Source: an uncultured Bacillota bacterium (GTDB lineage Bacteria > Bacillota > Clostridia > Tissierellales > Tissierellaceae). From it: 37,715 nt of DNA. The stretch lies in contig CALGAG010000025.1 of the NCBI GenBank assembly GCA_937951995.1, positions 1-37,715 on the forward strand. Reading direction: 5' to 3'. Below are positions 8,570 to 16,821 of the stretch, in pieces. Under the pieces are notes generated by a model that saw only the letters and a program-made list of their open reading frames with translations, had not been told where the DNA came from and did not search any database. The translations under genes and the position numbers were made by a program. Positions within the stretch are counted from its first letter, which is position 1. Every line of letters starts with the position of its first letter.

Positions 8570-10027
8570 ATGGGACCAATTGTTGATTTTTTAAACGCAG
8601 TCATTTGGAGTAATGCATTAGTTTATCTACTTCTTGGTACAGGTTTATACTTTTCATTAAGAACCCGATTTGTACAGGTACGACTTATTAAAAAAATGGT
8701 TGCATTACTATTTGGTAACGTAGCGTCTGAGACAGGTGTATCTTCATTCCAGGCTTTCGCTCTAGCCGTAGCAGGTCGTGTTGGTACCGGTAATATCGCC
8801 GGTGTTGCAACTGCTATTGCTTTGGGAGGACCAGGAGCGGTAATGTGGATGTGGATAATCGCATTCCTTGGAGCAAGTTCGGCGTATGTTGAGGCTGCCT
8901 TGGCACAGGTATACAAGGATGAGGTCGATGAGCAGTATCGTGGAGGACCACAGTACTTCATCAAAAAGGGTCTTGGCATAAAATGGTATGCGATTGCTTT
9001 TTCTGTTGCGACTGTAGTTGCAATGGGATTCTTCCTACCAGGTATTCAATCAAATGCTATAGCAGTTAGTATGCAAAACGCTTTCGGCATTGGACCGGCA
9101 ATAACTGGTGGATTCATAGTTTTATTATTAGGACTTATAATATTCGGTGGTGTAAAGCGTATAGGTAGAGTAGCAGAAAAAGTAGTTCCCATCATGGCGA
9201 TCATATACATCCTTGTTGCATTGGCCATGATGTTGTTTAATCTTTCAGAAATACCAAGGGTATTTGGTATTATTATCGGCAGTGCTTTCGGTGCAGAACA
9301 AGCATTTGCAGGTATCATCGGTGCTGCAATATCAATGGGAGTTAAGCGTGGTATCTACTCAAACGAAGCTGGACAGGGTACTGGACCTATGGCTGCAGCT
9401 GCAGCAGAGGTTGACCACCCAGCAGAGCAGGGTCTTGTACAGGCCTTCTCAGTTTACTTTGATACACTATTCGTTTGTTCAGCTACAGCGTTTATGATAA
9501 TTGTTTCAGGAATGTACAATGTTTATGACGGAGACGCTATCATATTTGAAGGAGCTCCAGGCGTTGAATACGGACCTGCCTTCACTCAGTATGCTGTTGA
9601 CACATTTATTCCAGGCTTTGGACTGTCATTTGTTGCAGTAGCTCTATTCTTCTTTGCATTTACAACACTTCTTGCTTATGGATACTATGCAGAAACAGGT
9701 GTAGCTTACATGTTCAAGAATGGTAAAACCAGACACACAGTAATCACTGTTACAAGACTAGTATTCCTAGGATCAGTATTTACTGGAACCCTAAGTACAG
9801 TTGGAGAGGTTTGGGCTCTTGGTGATATAGGAGTTGGACTGATGGCATGGTTGAACGTAATAGCCATACTTCTCCTTTCAAAAACAGGTCTCCTTACCTT
9901 GAAGGATTATGAAGATCAACTTAAAGCAGGCGTAAAAGTGCCTACTTTCGATCCCGATAAACTTGGAATTAAACATGCTGAAACTTGGAAAGCCATTAAC
10001 GCTAGAAAGGCTAAGCAAAACGTATAA
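8570..10027 (+). CDS. Sodium:alanine/glycine symporter (AGCS family)
   Basis: A 485-aa integral membrane protein with about ten hydrophobic helices. The family features are clear: GLYFSLRTRFVQVR near the N-terminus, FQAFALAVAGRVGTGNIAG with the following GGPGAVMWMW, and GIYSNEAGQGTGPMAAAAA. AGCS proteins import alanine or glycine with sodium. In this organism glycine uptake would feed the glycine reductase encoded later in the window; that link is inferred. The ATG at 8570 follows AAGGAGG by 8 nt. The gene has its own promoter and a strong terminator. Confidence 0.95.
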   Translation: MGPIVDFLNAVIWSNALVYLLLGTGLYFSLRTRFVQVRLIKKMVALLFGNVASETGVSSFQAFALAVAGRVGTGNIAGVATAIALGGPGAVMWMWIIAFLGASSAYVEAALAQVYKDEVDEQYRGGPQYFIKKGLGIKWYAIAFSVATVVAMGFFLPGIQSNAIAVSMQNAFGIGPAITGGFIVLLLGLIIFGGVKRIGRVAEKVVPIMAIIYILVALAMMLFNLSEIPRVFGIIIGSAFGAEQAFAGIIGAAISMGVKRGIYSNEAGQGTGPMAAAAAEVDHPAEQGLVQAFSVYFDTLFVCSATAFMIIVSGMYNVYDGDAIIFEGAPGVEYGPAFTQYAVDTFIPGFGLSFVAVALFFFAFTTLLAYGYYAETGVAYMFKNGKTRHTVITVTRLVFLGSVFTGTLSTVGEVWALGDIGVGLMAWLNVIAILLLSKTGLLTLKDYEDQLKAGVKVPTFDPDKLGIKHAETWKAINARKAKQNV

Positions 10028-10077
10028 GTTGACACTTATTGAATTATATGTGTAATTACATGATATACTAATAAAGA

Positions 10078-10114
10078 TGACGCCACTTATCAAATGATAG
10101 GTGGCGTCATTTTT
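10078..10114 (+). terminator. Intrinsic terminator of the AGCS symporter gene
   Basis: A 15-bp stem (10078-10092 with 10095-10109, one G-U pair, 2-nt loop) is followed by five T. Confidence 0.92.
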
Positions 10115-10127
10115 AGCAGAAAATATC

Positions 10128-10156
10128 TTGATAGATTCCTTAAGCTCTTATATAAT
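10128..10156 (+). promoter_or_regulatory. Sigma-A promoter of the MASE3-SpoIIE phosphatase gene
   Basis: TTGATA (10128-10133) and TATAAT (10151-10156) are separated by 17 nt. The leader before the ATG is about 70 nt. Confidence 0.72.
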
Positions 10157-10235
10157 TACAAGGAGTGTTGAAATATTGCAATAAAGCTATTTAAAGTAAA
10201 TACACAGTATCAACCACATATAAGGGAGGGATTCC

Positions 10236-11918
10236 ATGGGTTCCAGAGGGAGTGACTATGCAGATAAATTGAAACTATACAAAGGAATAGTCCTTGTATC
10301 TTTCCTTTCCTTGTTGCTATATTTTACTGCAGGTTTCTACAATGATGCTTTTATGGGAGTTGTCTCTGTGACCAACTATCTCACTTGGCACCTTATCTTC
10401 GAGTTTGCCAGTGTTTTGGTATCATTTTCCATCTTCACAGTTACTTATTTTGTTTACAAGGAATCCAGAAGATTGAGCATGATAGTTTTAGGCTGCGCTT
10501 TTCTTTTAATGGGTACTCTTGATGCATTCCACACCTTCAGCTTTAAGGGCATGCCAGACTTCTTTATAGCCAATGCCACTGCCAACAGGGCAACCACCCT
10601 TTGGATTCTATCCAGACTCCTGGGTAGTATGGGTTTTCTCTTGGCTGTATTGATTCCTGACAATAAGAGAGGAAAAACCAATAATGGTGTATTTGCCGTT
10701 GGAACCTTCCTTTTTTCCATTCTTCTATTCTTGATTGTGACCTATTGTCCAAATATTTTCCCACCCATGCTTATTGAGGGCTCGGGGTTGACCATGATAA
10801 AAATCATAATGGAGTATATTATCATCCTAATAATGGCCCTAACATTCCTGGCTGTTTTAGCCCAGTACAGAAAAACATCACATGATAGGGACAAGCAATT
10901 TTTGTTGGCTTTGGTATTCTTGATCTTATCTGAATTTGCCTTCACCAATTACGGGAGCGTCTATGATGCATTCAACTATATTGGCCACATCTATAAGGTT
11001 ATAGCATATATGATCCTATATAAGGCCATATATGTGGATAACGTCAGTGAACCCTACAGGGAGATGAAAAGGGCACAAGAGGAATTAAGAGAGTATTCAA
11101 ATAATCTGAACAAATTGGTGAAGAAGCGTACAAAGGACCTTGAGGAAGCAAATTCCATTCTCCTTAAGGATATAGAATATGCAAAGGAAATGCAGCTAAG
11201 ACTTATGCCTGCAAAGCTACCTAAGGATGAATCTGTATCAATACAGGCAGAATACCTGCCTGCAGAAAGACTTAGCGGAGACTTCTATAATCTGGTTAGG
11301 CTTGATGAGGATAACGTGGCCATATATATTGGGGATGTATCCGGCCATGGGGTATCCGCAGCAATGCTTACTATTTTCGCCAATCAGAATATCACGCCAC
11401 TAAAGCCTGAGGAGGCTATGGAGAATAGGATAACCCCTCCATCTGCTATACTTGACCAGGTTTACAAGAGCTTTAATGAAACAAATTTCAAGGATGAAAC
11501 ATATATACTGATGCTATATGGAATCTACAATAGAAATACCAGAGTTTTCAGATATGCATCCGCTGGGATAAATGTTCCTCCATATATTATCAGAAAATCC
11601 GGTGAGATTGAAGCACTGGACTCTAAAGGTTTTTCAATATGCAAGCTGGGTGATTTGGTTGATCCCATCTACAAAAACAGAGAGGTGCAACTTGAAAAGG
11701 GAGACAAGCTACTTTTGTATTCAGACGGCTTGGTTGAGGCAAGAAATACAAATAATGATATCTATGGACAGGGCAAGATGGAAAAGTATCTAAAGGAAAA
11801 TCACTTCTTGAAGGCAAGTGAATTGAAATCAGCATTGAAAAAGAACCTCTACAATCATATTGGTAAATCACACATGCTGATGGATGATGTAACCTATGTC
11901 ATACTGGAAGTCAAGTAG
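10236..11918 (+). CDS. Membrane sensor PP2C-type phosphatase (MASE3 + SpoIIE domain)
   Basis: A 560-aa protein. Residues about 15-265 form roughly eight membrane helices resembling the MASE3 sensor domain (LTWHLIFEFASVLVSFSIF, MGTLDAFHTFSFKGM, IGHIYKVIAYMILYKA). A coiled coil at about 272-310 leads to a SpoIIE/RsbU-type PP2C domain with the metal-binding landmarks LSGDFYN, GDVSGHG, YASAGIN and YSDGLVEARN. It should remove phosphate from Ser/Thr of a partner protein, classically an anti-anti-sigma factor. No such partner is encoded nearby; the next gene is an unknown 149-aa protein. ATG 10236 follows AAGGGAGGG. Confidence 0.9.
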   Translation: MGSRGSDYADKLKLYKGIVLVSFLSLLLYFTAGFYNDAFMGVVSVTNYLTWHLIFEFASVLVSFSIFTVTYFVYKESRRLSMIVLGCAFLLMGTLDAFHTFSFKGMPDFFIANATANRATTLWILSRLLGSMGFLLAVLIPDNKRGKTNNGVFAVGTFLFSILLFLIVTYCPNIFPPMLIEGSGLTMIKIIMEYIIILIMALTFLAVLAQYRKTSHDRDKQFLLALVFLILSEFAFTNYGSVYDAFNYIGHIYKVIAYMILYKAIYVDNVSEPYREMKRAQEELREYSNNLNKLVKKRTKDLEEANSILLKDIEYAKEMQLRLMPAKLPKDESVSIQAEYLPAERLSGDFYNLVRLDEDNVAIYIGDVSGHGVSAAMLTIFANQNITPLKPEEAMENRITPPSAILDQVYKSFNETNFKDETYILMLYGIYNRNTRVFRYASAGINVPPYIIRKSGEIEALDSKGFSICKLGDLVDPIYKNREVQLEKGDKLLLYSDGLVEARNTNNDIYGQGKMEKYLKENHFLKASELKSALKKNLYNHIGKSHMLMDDVTYVILEVK

Positions 11919-11969
11919 GAGAGGTAACCCGGTTTCAGAATGGGTATAGTAGTATTGAGGTGATTGATT

Positions 11970-12419
11970 GTGAAAATATCAGAGATAATAAACATGCTTG
12001 GGAATAACAGAGAAGAAATAAGCAGGGAGTTCCTTCTTGAGGAGCTTTACTGGACCGATCTGGGTGAATTGGACCGGGAAACCATGTTAAATGTGGTAAT
12101 CCCTTATGCCCTTGATTCTAAGACCAGAGACGAAATTGCCGGTGCCATGAGGCTTTATGGAAACCCTGACGGAGCACATGTGGACCTGTTTGAGGAGATG
12201 ATAGTTGAGCTTTACTCTAATGATCCCCTTGCCTATATTGAAGCTGCGACAGACTATCCTTCTGAGGGTCTTGATACACTATATGTGTTCAGGAACAAGT
12301 CGGTATTCCAGGACGTGGAAAAAGAAAAGAAGGCTCTTCTAGACCAGGCTGGTGATGATAGCGTAAAATCAAAAATCGAATTGTTCTTCAGGATGTATGA
12401 TAATCTTTGTCATACCTGA
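11970..12419 (+). CDS. Uncharacterised 149-aa acidic protein
   Basis: I do not recognise a family. The protein is acidic, predicted helical and soluble, without signal peptide or membrane segment. It reads EIINMLGNNREEISREFLLE near the start and ends KIELFFRMYDNLCHT. The GTG at 11970 is 7 nt after GAGGTG; a TTG at 11964 in the same frame abuts that ribosome site and is unlikely. It starts 51 nt after the phosphatase stop with no terminator between them, so the two are probably cotranscribed and may act together. A strong terminator follows. Confidence 0.7.
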   Translation: MKISEIINMLGNNREEISREFLLEELYWTDLGELDRETMLNVVIPYALDSKTRDEIAGAMRLYGNPDGAHVDLFEEMIVELYSNDPLAYIEAATDYPSEGLDTLYVFRNKSVFQDVEKEKKALLDQAGDDSVKSKIELFFRMYDNLCHT

Positions 12420-12473
12420 GTATGATATTTTGGTCAGTGAATGGCCTTAAGGTAATTATATTTCTAGAAATCT

Positions 12474-12501
12474 AAACCCCCAGGTTAACCTGGGGGTTTT
12501 T
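12474..12501 (+). terminator. Intrinsic terminator between the 149-aa gene and ssrA
   Basis: An 11-bp perfect stem (12474-12484 with 12489-12499, TTAA loop) contains five C and five G and ends in a T run. It serves the plus-strand gene and also lies just beyond the 3' end of the convergent tmRNA. Confidence 0.9.
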
Positions 12502-12512
12502 GTCTGCTATTA

Positions 12513-12863
12513 TGGTGGAGGCGGTGAGAGTCGAACTCACGTCCGAAAATCCTTCCACAAGAGCTTCTCCGAGCGCAGCCAACAATTTAGGATTCCCCCG
12601 ACTCATCTCCTGCTGACTGGATATGAGCTTCGGTAGCTTCATCAGTTCCGTTTCCGGTTCAAAGCTTTACCGGACTCGGTTCCCCACTAAAATGACGATT
12701 CAATCCAGGTCGTGGGACTCCCGGTTAAATCGAGCGGCCTTATTAGGCTGCTAGTGCGTAATTATCGTTTGCGTTTAATTTTGTTTGCCACTTTTATCGT
12801 TGCTTGGCGACAACGGCTCGCTACTCCTGATTCCGTATCCCCGTCGAGACCAAATTCGCCCCC
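12513..12863 (-). ncRNA. ssrA: Transfer-messenger RNA (tmRNA)
   Basis: The 351-nt RNA begins GGGGGCGAATTTGG and ends with a T-loop region (GTTCGACTCTC), CGCCTCC and encoded ACCA. The first seven bases pair with CGCCTCC to form the tRNA-like acceptor stem. The internal reading frame (12772-12740) encodes the tag ANDNYALAA followed by TAA TAA; the C-terminal ALAA marks proteins for ClpXP-type proteolysis. With SmpB it frees stalled ribosomes. smpB lies immediately upstream on the same strand, but ssrA has its own strong promoter. Confidence 0.97.
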
Positions 12864-12882
12864 TCTTGGTTATTACATATGA

Positions 12883-12911
12883 ATTATAACATATGTTCGA
12901 CTTTGTGTCAA
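12883..12911 (-). promoter_or_regulatory. Consensus sigma-A promoter of ssrA
   Basis: On the minus strand, TTGACA (12911-12906) and TATAAT (12888-12883) match both consensus boxes exactly with a 17-nt spacer. Transcription would begin about 12 nt before the mature 5' end, implying a short processed leader. Confidence 0.92.
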
Positions 12912-12919
12912 TCCCCTGG

Positions 12920-13384
12920 CTACTGATATTTTTCACTGGAATGCTGCTGTATCCTACGCTCAGCATCCTTCTTGGCCATGGTCTGTCTCTTGTCGAACAG
13001 CTTCTTACCTTTGGCAAGAGCAAGCTCAACCTTTACAAGGCCATCCTTCAGGTATATTGAAAGAGGCACAAGGGTGAAACCCTTCTGCTGGGTTTCACCA
13101 ATCAATTTTCTGATCTCCCTTCTGTGGAGAAGGAGCTTCCTTTTTCTGATCGGGTCAACATTGTGTATGTTCCCCTGCTCGTAGGGGCTTATGTGCATCC
13201 CTGTTATGAATACCTCTCCATTTTCAATGGAAGCGTAGGATTCCTTGATGTTGACCTTCCCCTGCCTTATGGACTTTACCTCAGTTCCTGTAAGGACAAT
13301 CCCGGCCTCAAGTGTATCCTCTATAAAATATTCGTGCCTTGCCTTTTTATTTGAAGCAATTAGCTTTGTGCCTGTTTTCTTCAT
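12920..13384 (-). CDS. smpB: SsrA-binding protein SmpB
   Basis: A 154-aa protein, the normal length for the family. It contains NKKARHEYFIEDTLEAGIVLTGTEVKSIR, the SmpB N-terminal signature, then GNIHNVDPIRKRKLLLH and KGFTLVPLSIYLKDG. A basic C-terminal tail (KGKKLFDKRQTMAKKDAERR) would enter the mRNA channel of the stalled ribosome. It binds tmRNA during ribosome rescue and lies just upstream of ssrA. It starts 45 nt after rnr with an AAAGGGATGG ribosome site, so rnr and smpB are likely cotranscribed. Confidence 0.97.
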   Translation of the reverse strand: MKKTGTKLIASNKKARHEYFIEDTLEAGIVLTGTEVKSIRQGKVNIKESYASIENGEVFITGMHISPYEQGNIHNVDPIRKRKLLLHRREIRKLIGETQQKGFTLVPLSIYLKDGLVKVELALAKGKKLFDKRQTMAKKDAERRIQQHSSEKYQ

Positions 13385-13429
13385 TTGATTCCATCCCTTT
13401 ATCTTTTGTCGTTTTTCAGTTTAGCAAAA

Positions 13430-15562
13430 TTACTCATCTGTGTCAACTTCGTCATTTACAAGCTGGAAGTCAATATTCTTCTTTCCTACATCTGCTCCAA
13501 TGACCTTCACCTTGACAGGATCTCCAAGTCGATATGTTGTTTTTGTCCTCTCGCCCACTATCATGTAGTTGTCCTCGTCGAAGAAGTAGAAGTCATCCAC
13601 CATGTTGCTGAAGTGGACAAGTCCCTCGATTGTGTTTTCAAGCTGGACGAACAATCCAAAGCTGGTTACAGAGGACACCAGACCCTCGTATTCCTCTCCA
13701 ATCCTCTCAGCCATATACTGGGCCTTCTTAAGGTCATCGACCTCCCTCTCGGCCTCCTCAGCCCTTCTCTCAGTCATGGAAGTGTGCTCGGCTATCTCAG
13801 GAAGTAGTCCTTCCAGCATATTCATCTTCTTCTCACCTATTTTTCCCTTGATTGAGTCCTTTATTATCCTGTGTATCTCAAGGTCAGGGTACCTTCTGAT
13901 TGGAGATGTGAAGTGTGAGTAGTACTGGGCAGCCAGTCCAAAGTGGATTCCTGGCTCAGCGCTGTAAACGGCTTTTTGCATGGTTCTAAGGAGTAGTGTT
14001 GATATAACAGGCTCCTCTCTCTTGCCCTTAATTTCCTGGGTAAGAATCTGAAAGTCCTTTGGATGCAGTTCTTTTCCCTTTATGGCATAGCCAAAGTTGT
14101 GGATGAATTTTTGGAAGTCCTCAATTTTCTCGCTATTGGGCTCTTCATGGATTCTGTACAGGAAGGGAATCTCCTCCCAGAAGAAACGTTCTGCCACGGT
14201 CTCGTTGGTGACAAGCATGAACTCCTCGATAAGTCTGTTGGCAACCCTCCTCTCAAGCTTTCTTACATCGACTGGCTTCCCGTTTTCATCAAGCTCAATG
14301 TAGCTCTCAGGAAAATCAAAGTCAATACTGCCCCGCTTGTCCCTGTGTCTTCTTAATATATCCATCAATTCCTTCATGATAAATAGTTCATCCGCCACTA
14401 TTGATAGTTTCTCTGCCGCCTTTTCATCCGTCCCCTCAAGAAGATCTGAAACATCATCGTATACAAGCCTTGCCTTACTGTTGATAACCGATTCATGGAT
14501 CTCGTGATAGACCACTTTACCATTTCTGTCTATATCCATAAAGACTGACATTGTCAGCCTGTCAACATTTGGATTTAAGGAACAGATTCCATTGCTTAGC
14601 TCATGTGGAAGCATTGGTATTACCCTGTCCAATAGATACACTGAATTCCCTCTGTTCAAGGCTTCCTTATCCAGCTGGCTTCCAGGTCTTACATAATGTG
14701 ATACATCAGCAATGTGAACCCCCAGCCTGTATTTTCCATTGTCCAGCTTTTCTATGGATATTGCATCATCAAGGTCTTTTGCATCTGCTCCATCTATTGT
14801 AAAGGTCTTTAAGTCCCTCAGATCCTTTCTATTCTTGATTTCATCCCCATCTATTCTTGAAGGAATCTTACGTGCCTCGGCTCTGACCTCATCAGGAAAC
14901 TCCTCTGGAAGCTTGAATTGTCTTATTATTGATAGGATGTCCGTTCCCTTGTCAGTAAGATAGCCCAGGACTTCAATGATGGAACCTTCTGGATTTCTTC
15001 TGAACTCGGGCCACTTTTCAATACCTACGACAACCTTTTGTCCATCCTTGGCCTTCATGGTTTTTCCCTTGGGAATGAAAATATCATATGCAATCTTGTG
15101 GTTATCAGGTATTACAAATCCAAAATTACCACTGTCCTCATAGGTTCCAATAACAGATTCGTTGGCCCTTTCAAGCACCCTGATTATTTCACCCTCCTGC
15201 TTTCTCCCTGCCTGTCTACCCTTTATAAGGTTGGCAATTACCTTGTCCCCGTGCATGGCAGTGTTCATGGAGTCTGCAGGAATGAAGATGTCCTCACCTG
15301 GCCTATCCTTTGACATTACAAATCCAAAGCCCTTTTCGTTACCCTCAAGCCTTCCTATTACAAGGAACTCAGGATTGACAAGACCATATCTGTCGTTTCT
15401 TGCCTTTAGAATCACACCTTCTTTTTCCATCCCTTCCAATACCTTGAAGAATTCCTTCTGCTCGCCCTTACCAATATTGAATCTTGATGCAAGCTCTTCC
15501 TTAAGTAAGGGCTTGTATTTCTTCCCCTCCATAAGCTTTATTATTTCTTCCCTAATTGCCAT
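13430..15562 (-). CDS. rnr: Ribonuclease R
   Basis: A 710-aa 3'-5' exoribonuclease. Cold-shock/OB domains occupy about residues 55-215, then the RNB catalytic domain with TIDGADAKDLDDAIS (acidic metal ligands), DVSHYVRPGS and TSPIRRYPDLEIHR, then a C-terminal S1 domain (YEGLVSSVTSFGLFVQLENTIEGLVH). It degrades structured RNA and assists tmRNA-mediated mRNA decay. The ATG at 15562 lies 6 nt after AAGGGGGA; a TTG seven codons upstream overlaps that ribosome site and is rejected. The short acidic tail (NDEVDTDE) lacks the Lys-rich extension of the E. coli enzyme. It lies upstream of smpB and ssrA, a common order in Bacillota. Confidence 0.96.
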   Translation of the reverse strand: MAIREEIIKLMEGKKYKPLLKEELASRFNIGKGEQKEFFKVLEGMEKEGVILKARNDRYGLVNPEFLVIGRLEGNEKGFGFVMSKDRPGEDIFIPADSMNTAMHGDKVIANLIKGRQAGRKQEGEIIRVLERANESVIGTYEDSGNFGFVIPDNHKIAYDIFIPKGKTMKAKDGQKVVVGIEKWPEFRRNPEGSIIEVLGYLTDKGTDILSIIRQFKLPEEFPDEVRAEARKIPSRIDGDEIKNRKDLRDLKTFTIDGADAKDLDDAISIEKLDNGKYRLGVHIADVSHYVRPGSQLDKEALNRGNSVYLLDRVIPMLPHELSNGICSLNPNVDRLTMSVFMDIDRNGKVVYHEIHESVINSKARLVYDDVSDLLEGTDEKAAEKLSIVADELFIMKELMDILRRHRDKRGSIDFDFPESYIELDENGKPVDVRKLERRVANRLIEEFMLVTNETVAERFFWEEIPFLYRIHEEPNSEKIEDFQKFIHNFGYAIKGKELHPKDFQILTQEIKGKREEPVISTLLLRTMQKAVYSAEPGIHFGLAAQYYSHFTSPIRRYPDLEIHRIIKDSIKGKIGEKKMNMLEGLLPEIAEHTSMTERRAEEAEREVDDLKKAQYMAERIGEEYEGLVSSVTSFGLFVQLENTIEGLVHFSNMVDDFYFFDEDNYMIVGERTKTTYRLGDPVKVKVIGADVGKKNIDFQLVNDEVDTDE

Positions 15563-15607
15563 TTTAAATCCCCCTTCTTTCAATACCTAGTATTTACCCC
15601 TTCCGTT

Positions 15608-15644
15608 AAAAAAAATGTAAGATATATAAAATATCTTACATTTT
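15608..15644 (-). terminator. Intrinsic terminator overlapping the ddl stop codon
   Basis: A perfect 14-bp stem (15644-15631 with 15625-15612, 5-nt loop) is followed by T residues on the minus strand. The ddl TAA stop (15638-15636) lies within the 5' arm, so translation to the end of ddl would compete with hairpin folding. Confidence 0.9.
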
Positions 15645-16805
15645 ACCTGTTTTTGAGCCAAATTGGGTTCTGTTGAATAGGTTTGACTCATAAACATACA
15701 TGTTGGAGTTCTTCTCATTATGTGTCAATAGGGAGATATCAATCATCTTATTTACCAGGGCCTTGAAGTCATAGCCTTTTCCTTCCCAAAGATAGAAAGC
15801 TATTGAACCGGGAAGGGTATTGATTTCATTAACAAAAACCTTGCCGCTGCCATCTATCAGGAAATCTATCCTGGCATTGCCCCGAGCATCTATCACTGTG
15901 AAGGCCTTTTTTGCAAGCTCCTCTATTTCAAGCCTGGTGCTTTCTTCAATGTTTGCTGGTATTTGCCTATTCTTGTTGGCGGATCCTGATGTCTTGGAAT
16001 CCTTTCTTACATATTTGTCATCGAATGATAGGATTTCGCTCCATCCCAGCGGCTCCTCGCATTCAGAAACCTCCACCTCATGGTTGTAGCCCATAACTGC
16101 ACAGTTTATTTCTCTAGGCTCCTCTACTGCCTTCTCCACTATGATCTTCCTGTCGTAGCTTGCTGCAATCTCCAAGGCAACCTGAAGCATTTCCCTGTTC
16201 TTGGCTTTGGAAATACCTATGCTTGAACCAAGGTTTGAAGGCTTTACAAAGACTGGATATCCAAGCTTTGATTCCACCTTGTCAATGGATCCTTCCTTGT
16301 CAGCTTCCCACTGGCTTCTGTAGAACCAGATATAGTCCACAACTGGTATCCCATTGGCCTTGTATACATCCTTCATCACTATCTTATCCATACCTACAGA
16401 TGATGCAAGAAGACCTGCACCCACATAGGGCTTGTTAACGAACTCAAGCAAGCCTTGGGCAGCTCCATCTTCACCATTTGTTCCATGAAAAGCAGGGAAG
16501 AAAATATCAATTGTATCGACTATCTTCTTACCGAACAGTCCAGTCTCGTCTGGATGGGCATAAAGGTTGCCGTCATTGTGATTTGGTGATATCACAATTC
16601 TCTTGGAATCCTTAAAATCATTGTTCTTGAAGCTCTCAAAGCTTAATAGGGATTTTCCTGTTAACCATTTTCCCTCCTTGGTGACATAGATTGCTACAGG
16701 TTCATATTTGGTCCTGTCCATATTTTCAATTATCTGCATTGCAGTTATTACAGATACCTCGTGCTCAACACTTCTGCCTCCAAAAAGAACTCCTACTTTT
16801 TTCAT
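15636..16805 (-). CDS. ddl: D-alanine--D-alanine ligase
   Basis: A 389-aa ATP-grasp enzyme that joins two D-alanines for peptidoglycan. It starts MKKVGVLFGGRSVEHEVSVITAMQ, the Ddl N-terminal signature. FVKPSNLGSSIGISKA and EKAVEEPREINCAVMG form the ATP-grasp region. ARIDFLIDGSGKVFVNEINTLPG carries the metal and substrate residues. A Tyr is kept in the omega loop (FDDKY), consistent with D-Ala rather than D-Lac as second substrate. The ATG at 16805 follows GAGGAGG; a longer frame would overlap murF. It starts 16 nt after the murF-like gene and forms an operon with it. Confidence 0.95.
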   Translation of the reverse strand: MKKVGVLFGGRSVEHEVSVITAMQIIENMDRTKYEPVAIYVTKEGKWLTGKSLLSFESFKNNDFKDSKRIVISPNHNDGNLYAHPDETGLFGKKIVDTIDIFFPAFHGTNGEDGAAQGLLEFVNKPYVGAGLLASSVGMDKIVMKDVYKANGIPVVDYIWFYRSQWEADKEGSIDKVESKLGYPVFVKPSNLGSSIGISKAKNREMLQVALEIAASYDRKIIVEKAVEEPREINCAVMGYNHEVEVSECEEPLGWSEILSFDDKYVRKDSKTSGSANKNRQIPANIEESTRLEIEELAKKAFTVIDARGNARIDFLIDGSGKVFVNEINTLPGSIAFYLWEGKGYDFKALVNKMIDISLLTHNEKNSNMYVYESNLFNRTQFGSKTGKM

Positions 16806-16821
16806 TGTCAACCTCCTCTTG

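Noticed and set aside
12513..12560. tRNA-like 3' end with TPsiC arm and CCA
   Set aside because: It is the 3' half of the tRNA-like domain of tmRNA; no anticodon arm is adjacent, and the matching 5' half lies about 300 nt away.
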